Part shown: in pieces, positions 1-4,291 of the stretch
How positions within the stretch are numbered: the first letter of the stretch is position 1
Layout: every line of letters begins with the position of its first letter
Origin: Candidatus Omnitrophota bacterium
GTDB lineage: Bacteria > Ratteibacteria > UBA8468 > B48-G9 > DSTR01
Direction: 5' to 3'
DNA length: 9,202 bases
Assembly: GCA_023818865.1 (NCBI GenBank)
Contig: JAMWDF010000090.1
Location: 1-9,202 of the forward strand
The notes under the pieces: generated by a model
Told to the model about the DNA's origin: nothing
Database searches by the model: none
The model's input: the letters and a program-made list of their open reading frames with translations, nothing else
Translations under genes and position numbers: made by a program

Positions 1-1
1 C

Positions 2-424
2 CTTTCTGGCGAGGCAGTGCTCGGAGAAGATTCCGGGTTGGTTGTGCCAGCGATTGGGGGACTGCCAGGTGTTTATTCCGCCAGGTTTGCTGGCCCCAGG
101 GCTAAGGCTGAAGAAAACAACAGAAAATTGTTGAAGATGATGGTTCATTTGCCCCACTCTTGGCAACGCCGAGCGACTTTTGTTTCTGTGGTGGTTTTGA
201 TCTTAGGGAGAGAAATAAAGTTTTTTCGCGGGCAAGTGGAGGGGGTAATTACTACTGAGCCAAGGGGCAAAGCAGGTTTTGGCTACGACCCAGTTTTTGA
301 AATCCCGGCAGTAGGAAGGACATTTGCGGAAATGAGTTTGGAGGAAAAAAACCGGTACAGTCACCGGGCAAAGGCTTTCTGGTCTCTGGCGGATTTCTTG
401 CGAAGAATTAAGGAGAAAGGCTAA
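2..424 (+). CDS. rdgB: RdgB/HAM1-family non-canonical purine NTP pyrophosphatase, 5'-truncated by window edge
   Basis: This family hydrolyses ITP, XTP and dITP to monophosphates plus pyrophosphate, cleaning the nucleotide pool in the cytoplasm. The frame is open to the left edge, so the N-terminus with the usual TGNxxK nucleotide-binding motif lies outside the window. Visible hallmarks in order are GEDSGL (the catalytic acidic residue and substrate loop), PGVYSARFAG, GFGYDPVF and SHRAKAF near the C-terminus. A GTG at position 17 is internal: the residues before it (LSGEAV) continue the family pattern, so it is not the real start. About 140 of the usual 190-200 residues are present. The gene ends 22 bases before tRNA-Met. 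The assignment is secure at family level. Confidence 0.93.
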   Translation, partial: LSGEAVLGEDSGLVVPAIGGLPGVYSARFAGPRAKAEENNRKLLKMMVHLPHSWQRRATFVSVVVLILGREIKFFRGQVEGVITTEPRGKAGFGYDPVFEIPAVGRTFAEMSLEEKNRYSHRAKAFWSLADFLRRIKEKG

Positions 425-427
425 ACT
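398..427 (+). promoter_or_regulatory. possible promoter for tRNA-Met
   Basis: TTGCGA (398-403) and TAAACT (422-427) are separated by 18 bases inside the tail of rdgB. Each matches the sigma70 consensus at four of six positions. The -10 element ends 20 bases before the mature tRNA 5' end, the same geometry as at the tRNA-Glu gene. This is weak on its own and supported mainly by that spacing. Read-through from rdgB is the alternative. Confidence 0.3.
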
Positions 428-446
428 ATTGGTAACCGTTACGGCT

Positions 447-521
447 GGCGGGGTAGCTCAGTGGCAGAGCAGCCGGCTCATACCCGGTATGTCTGGGGTT
501 CAAGTCCCCATCCCGCCACCA
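447..521 (+). tRNA. tRNA-Met (CAT), elongator type, CCA encoded
   Basis: A full cloverleaf folds by hand. The acceptor stem is GGCGGGG with TCCCGCC, with one G-U pair at position 7. The D stem is GCTC/GAGC, and the anticodon stem is GCCGG/CCGGT around loop CTCATAC. The T stem is TGGGG/CCCCA around TTCAAGT, then discriminator A and an encoded CCA (519-521). The anticodon is CAT. A paired G1-C72 and the lack of three G-C pairs in the anticodon stem argue against the initiator. CATACCC resembles elongator tRNA-Met genes of Bacillus type. An Ile2 tRNA (lysidine-modified CAT) is the main alternative. It lies between rdgB and the Mut7-C gene on the same strand. Confidence 0.95.
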
Positions 522-561
522 GAAGTAAGTCAGGAAGAGCAGAGAAGGTGGCAAAACGCCG

Positions 562-1029
562 GTGAAAGAAATAAAATTTGTGGTTGACGGAATGCTTCTG
601 GGGCTGGGACGGTGGCTGAGATTTCTCGGGTGCGATGTGGTTTTTTTTTCTGGGAGAAGGAAGAATTTTTTGTTACGCCTGGCTGAAGCCGAGGGGAGAA
701 CCATCCTGAGTAAAGATACCAGATTGTGTGCTGAACACCCGGAGAGATGTATTTATGTCCACGGCGAAAACATTCAGGCTCAACTTCAGGAAGTCCGCAG
801 TTTGTTCCTTCAGGATTACCGGCCTGATCTTTATCTCACGCGGTGCTCTTTGTGTAACCAAATTCTCCAAAAAGTAACCCGAGAATCTGTTCGTAACCAG
901 GTACCTGAGTATGTTTTTGACCATCACCAGGATTTTCGTCTCTGCCCGGTCTGCCACCGCATTTATTGGGATGGGGATCATGCCAGGAATATCAAGAAGA
1001 TTCTGGAGAGTCTATGGGTAACAAGATGA
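562..1029 (+). CDS. Mut7-C (DUF82) RNase-domain protein with C-terminal zinc ribbon
   Basis: The protein has 155 residues and matches the Mut7-C RNase family, a PIN-like nuclease fold followed by a zinc ribbon. The N-terminus has the typical VVDGMLLGLGRWLRFLG block, with the likely catalytic Asp at residue 9. A second acidic site is SKD at residues 50-52, where relatives usually have TRD. The zinc ribbon is CSLC (95-98) plus CPVC (128-131), followed by a tail resembling the family's usual ending. The start is GTG at 562, preceded by a purine-rich AGAAGGTGG about 11 bases upstream. The end overlaps the start of the radical SAM gene by 16 bases, which suggests translational coupling. RNA cleavage is inferred from the fold; the physiological target is unknown. 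Confidence 0.88.
   Translation: MKEIKFVVDGMLLGLGRWLRFLGCDVVFFSGRRKNFLLRLAEAEGRTILSKDTRLCAEHPERCIYVHGENIQAQLQEVRSLFLQDYRPDLYLTRCSLCNQILQKVTRESVRNQVPEYVFDHHQDFRLCPVCHRIYWDGDHARNIKKILESLWVTR
1005..1010 (+). promoter_or_regulatory. ribosome binding site deciding the AmrS start
   Basis: GGAGAG lies five to seven bases before ATG 1014, inside the end of the Mut7-C gene. It favours ATG 1014 over the longer reading frame that begins with GTG at 966, and over ATG 1026 four codons downstream. Confidence 0.6.
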
Positions 1030-2093
1030 TAAAGGTCTTTGTTCTTTTCCTCGCTATTTCGGTCTGGGCTCAGCCTTCAGGCCGAAAAGAGGCTGAATTT
1101 TATAGAAAGGCTGGCGAAGGGCTGATTCAATGCTTTGTTTGTCCGAAAAATTGCACCCTGGCTCCAGGTCAATATGGTTTTTGCCGGGCAAGAAAAAACA
1201 TTGACGGGACGCTTTACAGTATGGGCTATGGATTGCCCTGTTCGGTAAACATAGACCCGATCGAGAAAAAACCGTTTTTCCATTTTCTTCCCGGAACAAA
1301 AACCTTTTCCCTTTCTTCGGCTGGTTGCAATCTGCGGTGTAAATTCTGTCAGAACTGGCAGATCTCTCAGTTTACTCCTGAGCAGACCAGAAATGTTTCT
1401 CTTTTTCCGGCTGAGGTTATCTCTGCTGCCAGTAAAGCTAATTGTCCTTCCATTGCCTATACCTATGCCGAACCGGTTACCTTCTATGAGTATATGCGGG
1501 ATATCGCTAAAGTTGCCCGGACAAAGGGATTGAAGAATTTAGTTCACACCGCGGCTTTCATTAATCCTGAGCCACTGGAGCAATTATCTTCTCTCTTGGA
1601 CGCGGTAAATGTTGATCTGAAAGGTTTCAATCCAGAATATTATCGGGAGATGTGCGGCGGAGAGTTGTTGGTGATTCTCAATTCGCTCAAGATTCTAAAA
1701 AAGAACGGGGTTTGGTTAGAAATTACCAATTTAGTCGTCCCCGGATACAATGATAAACCAGAAGAAATAAAGTCTCTGTGTAATTGGGTAGTAAAAAATT
1801 TGGGAGTAGACACTCCGGTCCATTTTTCGCGGTTTTACCCTGGTTATCAGTTAACTCACCTTCCCCCCACCTCAGTGGAGACCCTGGAGAAAGTTTACGC
1901 CACAGCGAAGAAATCCGGACTGAGATATGTTTATATTGGCAATGGTCCCGGGCATCCGGCAGAGAATACTCTTTGTCCCCAATGCGGCCGGATGGTTATC
2001 CGAAGGTCAGGATATGTAATTTTAGAGAATAACCTTAAGGAGGGTAAGTGTCCTGGATGCGGGGCAATAATCGCTGGTGTCTGGAAACCCTAA
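1014..2093 (+). CDS. amrS: AmmeMemoRadiSam system radical SAM enzyme
   Basis: The protein has 359 residues from ATG 1014. The radical SAM cluster motif CNLRCKFC has cysteines at 105, 109 and 112. They would bind a 4Fe-4S cluster used to split S-adenosylmethionine. Extra cysteines are clustered at the N-terminus (C40, C43, C47, C57) and in a C-terminal zinc-ribbon-like pair CPQC (321-324) and CPGC (346-349). This layout is typical of the AmrS branch related to pyruvate formate-lyase activating enzymes. The neighbouring Memo and AMMECR1 coding sequence confirms the system. Its reaction is not established. Unusually, residues 5-20 (IKVFVLFLAISVWAQ) look like a Sec signal peptide with possible cleavage after VWA. 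The stop TAA overlaps the likely Memo ATG as TAATG. Confidence 0.93.
   Translation: MGNKMIKVFVLFLAISVWAQPSGRKEAEFYRKAGEGLIQCFVCPKNCTLAPGQYGFCRARKNIDGTLYSMGYGLPCSVNIDPIEKKPFFHFLPGTKTFSLSSAGCNLRCKFCQNWQISQFTPEQTRNVSLFPAEVISAASKANCPSIAYTYAEPVTFYEYMRDIAKVARTKGLKNLVHTAAFINPEPLEQLSSLLDAVNVDLKGFNPEYYREMCGGELLVILNSLKILKKNGVWLEITNLVVPGYNDKPEEIKSLCNWVVKNLGVDTPVHFSRFYPGYQLTHLPPTSVETLEKVYATAKKSGLRYVYIGNGPGHPAENTLCPQCGRMVIRRSGYVILENNLKEGKCPGCGAIIAGVWKP
2037..2044 (+). promoter_or_regulatory. strong Shine-Dalgarno inside the end of amrS
   Basis: AAGGAGGG sits in the last codons of amrS, 3 bases before GTG 2048 and 12 before ATG 2057. Both are in the frame of the Memo N-terminus. It suggests that Memo translation may start here rather than only at the TAATG-coupled ATG 2093. 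It could also load ribosomes that re-initiate at 2093. Confidence 0.45.
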
Positions 2094-2335
2094 TGAGCCT
2101 GGTCTGGTTTTTCTTCCTGGCAGTAGTGGCTACTGGCCAGGGGATAAGAAAACCTACTTTTGGTGGTTCTTTCTATCCCCAAGAAGCCCAGGAACTTAGA
2201 GAAATGGTCAATAGGTTTCTTGCCCAGGCTTCTAAAGAACCACTTTCAGGGACTGCTTGTTCCTCATGCCGGATACCAGTATTCAGGAAGGATCGCCGCT
2301 CTAGCCTACCGGCTTCTCAAGGGGAAAAAGGTTGA
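2093..2335 (+). pseudogene. N-terminal segment of the Memo domain, in a different frame from the rest (frameshifted)
   Basis: This reading frame starts with a hydrophobic leader (MSLVWFFFLAVVATGQG). It continues with the unmistakable start of a Memo domain: RKPTFGGSFYP, then a helix containing ELREMV. After SKEPLSG (ending at 2251) it stops resembling Memo and runs to an irrelevant stop at 2335. Meanwhile the next frame takes up LLVPHAGY from 2253. The two halves join as a normal Memo sequence if one base is skipped, for example one G of GGG 2249-2251. Possible starts are GTG 2048, ATG 2057 or ATG 2093. I favour 2093 because it overlaps the amrS stop codon. Only 2093 to about 2251 is meaningful coding. 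Confidence 0.8.
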
Positions 2336-3521
2336 TACTGTGGTGTTGCTTGGTCGGAGCCACCAGGCGCGATTTAAAGGAGCCATCATTGATGATCGTC
2401 AGTTCTGGCAGACACCTTTGGGAAAGGTAGAACTTGATGCCGAGTTATTTGGTTACCTATACAAAGATGACCATTTCCATGTTAATCAATTCTTGCTTGA
2501 CAATGAACACAGTCTGGAGGTCCAAGTGCCTTTTATTCAAATGGTGGCCAGCCAAGCGAAAATTTTTCCGTTACTTCTTGGCGAGGCTTCAGAAGATAAT
2601 CTCCAGAAAGTGGTCCTCGCTCTGAAAACAGTCATGAGAAAGCGGCCAAACATGATTTTTGTTGCCAGCAGTGATATGTCTCATTATCATTCCCTGGACA
2701 AGGCTGAAGAAATTGACCGGCACTGTCTTAAGTTGCTGGAAAAGAAAGATTTTTCTGGTTTAAAAGAAGCGCTGGAAACCAGGCGGGTTGAGCTTTGTGG
2801 AGATGCGGCGGTGTTAACTTTACTTTCTCTTGCCCGGGGTCAGAAGAGCTGGGCGATAAAGTGCTTGGGGTATTCCACCTCAGCGGAAAGCACCAGGGAT
2901 AGAAGCCGAGTAGTGGGATACGGCGCGTTAGTCATTACTATCGGGGAAAATAAAAAAGAAGGGGAGGAATCCATGTTTAACCAGGAGCAGAAGAGAACGT
3001 TACTGAAGATAGCCCGAGAAACTATAGTGGCTCATCTAAAAGGGCAGAAGTGGCCAGCCACTGAGACAGAGGATCTGGTTCTCCGGGAAAAAAGGGGTGT
3101 ATTTGTTACGCTGCGGCGGAAAAGAGACCATCAGTTACGAGGGTGTATTGGCCTGATTTTGCCAGAATTACCCTTGATTGAAGCTGTTCAAAAGATGGCG
3201 ATTGAAGCGGCCACCGGTGATCCGCGTTTTTCTCCAGTAAGTCTGGCGGAGATGAATGATGTGGAGATTGAGATTTCCGTGCTCAGTGTGCCTCGGAAGG
3301 TGAAGGGAGCCGAAGAAGTCGTTCTGGGACGGGATGGGGTGATTATCAAGAGAGGATTCAGGCAGGGTGTTTTCCTCCCTCAGGTGGCAGAAGAGACAGG
3401 CTGGGGTAAAGAAGAATTTTTGAGTAACCTCTGCGCTCACAAAGCCGGCCTACCCGCTGATGCCTGGAAGGAGAAAGACACAGAAATTTACACTTTTCAA
3501 GCGGAAGTTTTCTCAGAGTAA
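2160..3521 (+). CDS. Memo-AMMECR1 fusion (AmmeMemoRadiSam proteins B and A), lacking its true N-terminus because of a frameshift
   Basis: The open frame is 453 codons, but its first 30 or so residues (before 2253) are out-of-frame noise, and TTG 2160 is only the first possible start. Residues 32-261 are a Memo domain of the LigB-dioxygenase-like fold. All likely metal-site residues are kept: H36 in PHAGY, H68 in GRSH (usually GPSH), D172 and H175 in SSDMSHY, and C213 in CGDAA. HSLEVQ is at 117-122. Residues 272-453 are AMMECR1, with the hallmark LRGCIG at 326-331 and DPRF at 354-357. No stop separates the two domains. Memo, AMMECR1 and AmrS recur together across bacteria and archaea, and their joint reaction is unknown. 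With the frameshift corrected, the protein would run from 2093 to 3521. Confidence 0.9.
   Translation: MVVLSIPKKPRNLEKWSIGFLPRLLKNHFQGLLVPHAGYQYSGRIAALAYRLLKGKKVDTVVLLGRSHQARFKGAIIDDRQFWQTPLGKVELDAELFGYLYKDDHFHVNQFLLDNEHSLEVQVPFIQMVASQAKIFPLLLGEASEDNLQKVVLALKTVMRKRPNMIFVASSDMSHYHSLDKAEEIDRHCLKLLEKKDFSGLKEALETRRVELCGDAAVLTLLSLARGQKSWAIKCLGYSTSAESTRDRSRVVGYGALVITIGENKKEGEESMFNQEQKRTLLKIARETIVAHLKGQKWPATETEDLVLREKRGVFVTLRRKRDHQLRGCIGLILPELPLIEAVQKMAIEAATGDPRFSPVSLAEMNDVEIEISVLSVPRKVKGAEEVVLGRDGVIIKRGFRQGVFLPQVAEETGWGKEEFLSNLCAHKAGLPADAWKEKDTEIYTFQAEVFSE
2961..2972 (+). promoter_or_regulatory. internal ribosome binding site before the AMMECR1 domain
   Basis: GGGGAGG at 2961-2967 is a near-perfect Shine-Dalgarno five bases before an in-frame ATG at 2973. 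It falls exactly in the linker between Memo and AMMECR1, where a separate gene would begin. It may allow AMMECR1 to be made alone, or it may be left over from two formerly separate genes. Confidence 0.6.
2973..3521 (+). CDS. AMMECR1-domain protein, possible independent translation product of the fusion
   Basis: From ATG 2973 the frame gives 182 residues, about the usual size of a free-standing bacterial AMMECR1 protein. The domain carries LRGCIG, a DPRF motif, an EISVLS strand and a C-terminal block with FLPQVAEETGW and AGLPADAW, all typical of the family. The human relative AMMECR1 is linked to Alport/elliptocytosis syndrome, but the biochemical role is not settled. The same residues are also the C-terminal half of the Memo fusion. 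Whether the cell makes the fusion, the single domain or both cannot be told from sequence. Because the Memo part is frameshifted, this domain may be the only intact product of the cistron. Confidence 0.55.
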   Translation: MFNQEQKRTLLKIARETIVAHLKGQKWPATETEDLVLREKRGVFVTLRRKRDHQLRGCIGLILPELPLIEAVQKMAIEAATGDPRFSPVSLAEMNDVEIEISVLSVPRKVKGAEEVVLGRDGVIIKRGFRQGVFLPQVAEETGWGKEEFLSNLCAHKAGLPADAWKEKDTEIYTFQAEVFSE

Positions 3522-3568
3522 ATCCTCCTGATTTCCTAGTTTTACCAAATCCAGAGATTTCTCGCTTG

Positions 3569-3587
3569 CAGACAATCTTGCTGTCTG
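3569..3587 (+). repeat. short inverted repeat overlapping the tRNA-Lys -35 region
   Basis: CAGACA (3569-3574) and TGTCTG (3582-3587) form a perfect 6-base inverted repeat with a 7-base loop, 48 bases after the AMMECR1 stop. There is no T-tract after it, so it is a poor intrinsic terminator. The right arm overlaps the proposed -35 element of the tRNA-Lys promoter, so it could be an operator or chance. Confidence 0.35.
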
Positions 3588-3606
3588 GCTGGAAGTCAAG
3601 TATAAT
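3578..3606 (+). promoter_or_regulatory. promoter for tRNA-Lys
   Basis: TTGCTG (3578-3583), a 17-base spacer and a perfect TATAAT (3601-3606) form a good sigma70-type promoter. The -10 element ends 17 bases before the tRNA 5' end. It may also serve the small downstream gene at 3729. Confidence 0.7.
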
Positions 3607-3623
3607 TAGTTGGCTAAAAACAA

Positions 3624-3696
3624 AGGCCGCTAGCTCATCCGGCAGAGCACCGCCCTTTTAAGGCGGGAGTGGCGGGTTCGAGTCCCGCGCGGCCTA
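3624..3696 (+). tRNA. tRNA-Lys (TTT)
   Basis: A complete cloverleaf folds by hand. The acceptor AGGCCGC pairs perfectly with GCGGCCT. The D stem is GCTC/GAGC, and the anticodon stem is CCGCC/GGCGG around CTTTTAA. The T stem is GCGGG/CCCGC around TTCGAGT. The discriminator is A. The anticodon TTT at 3657-3659 gives lysine. CCA is not encoded (TTT follows), unlike the tRNA-Met in this window. Confidence 0.96.
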
Positions 3697-3728
3697 TTTT
3701 CACCTTTAGGTGCTAAAGGGAGATAGCT

Positions 3729-3998
3729 ATGCCTATCTTTGGCCGGAGACCGCCTTCGCCTGGGGAAAATAAAGATAGCCAAACAGGAATAAACAGCGCC
3801 CGATTTCTTAAGATGGTCTCAGAGAGGTATCCGGGCTATGAAGATGGAGTAAAGTCAGTCCTTTTTGGCACCAAGCCCTATGACAGTTTTATTCAGGCCG
3901 GTATTAGTTTGAGAAGGTTTGGCGACCGGGTGGAAGCAGAGATAGAGATTGAGGGAAAGACCCTAAAGTTTTTCTGGCGGCGGCCTGCCCAACTTTAA
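3729..3998 (+). CDS. hypothetical small protein, 89 residues
   Basis: I do not recognise this protein. It starts at ATG 3729 with GGGAG (3718-3722) six bases upstream, a sound ribosome binding site. The first 20 or so residues are polar and rich in Pro, Gly and Arg, likely disordered. The rest is a compact, mixed-charge stretch without membrane segments or cysteines, ending in a basic, aromatic tail (FFWRRP). Its composition suggests a soluble cytoplasmic domain with a beta hairpin around the EAEIEIEG stretch. It lies 32 bases after tRNA-Lys and may share that promoter. Its TAA stop shares the palindrome TTAA with the stop of the convergent minus-strand gene. The good start signal argues that it is a real gene, but no function can be assigned. 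Confidence 0.65.
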   Translation: MPIFGRRPPSPGENKDSQTGINSARFLKMVSERYPGYEDGVKSVLFGTKPYDSFIQAGISLRRFGDRVEAEIEIEGKTLKFFWRRPAQL

Positions 3999-4291
3999 GG
4001 AAAGAGAAAAATTCGCCCGAGGTTAAGCGGAGGTGGAATATCAATAGGCAGGCCGGTTTCAATGGATTGTTCAGCGCTAATGGCTAGGTCAAACTTTTCC
4101 CTTGTTAGTGTCGTTTCCGCTTCGGCGTATCTAGGAACTATTAGCCCTAATCTTTTTGATCCCTTTTGATTTTTTTCTGTATCCTTGTCGCAGACTGCGG
4201 CCAAAAGCAATCCCTTTTTATTGTGAAGACGAGAGATATAAAGGCCAAAACTCCCTAAACCAATCACAGCCACCTTAACCGGTATTTTCAC
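3995..4291 (-). pseudogene. short Gfo/Idh/MocA-type oxidoreductase, apparently internally deleted
   Basis: The 98-residue product begins with a clear Rossmann NAD(P)-binding motif, VAVIGLGSFG, followed by AAVCDKD, the second strand with its acidic end. It continues through RYAEAETTLTREKFDLAIS, which fits the family up to about the fourth strand. From about residue 73 it jumps to AEQSIETGLPIDIP, which resembles the extreme C-terminus of these enzymes. The middle of a usual 320-370 residue protein, including the catalytic lysine region and the substrate domain, is missing. The frame stays open, so the deletion (if that is what it is) preserved frame. GTG 4291 overlaps the end of the kinase-nucleotidyltransferase gene by 17 bases, indicating an operon. 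A genuine small NAD-binding protein is the alternative. Confidence 0.6.

Noticed and set aside
426..704. Minus-strand 92-residue frame with the string RDGDLNPRHTGYEPAALPLSYP.
   Set aside because: This is the well-known spurious translation of the antisense of a tRNA gene (here tRNA-Met 447-521), not a protein.
966..1013. GTG 966 as start of AmrS, adding 16 residues.
   Set aside because: The extra residues overlap the conserved Mut7-C tail in another frame. ATG 1014 has a good Shine-Dalgarno and gives a proper leader.
2225..2262. Programmed +1 frameshifting (like prfB) at the Memo junction.
   Set aside because: No in-frame stop, CTTTGA-type slip site or upstream Shine-Dalgarno-like stimulator is seen at the junction. 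A mutation or sequencing error is simpler.
3701..3712. CACCT-TT-AGGTG palindrome after tRNA-Lys as a terminator.
   Set aside because: The stem is five bases with a two-base loop and is followed by purines, not T's. It is unlikely to end transcription.
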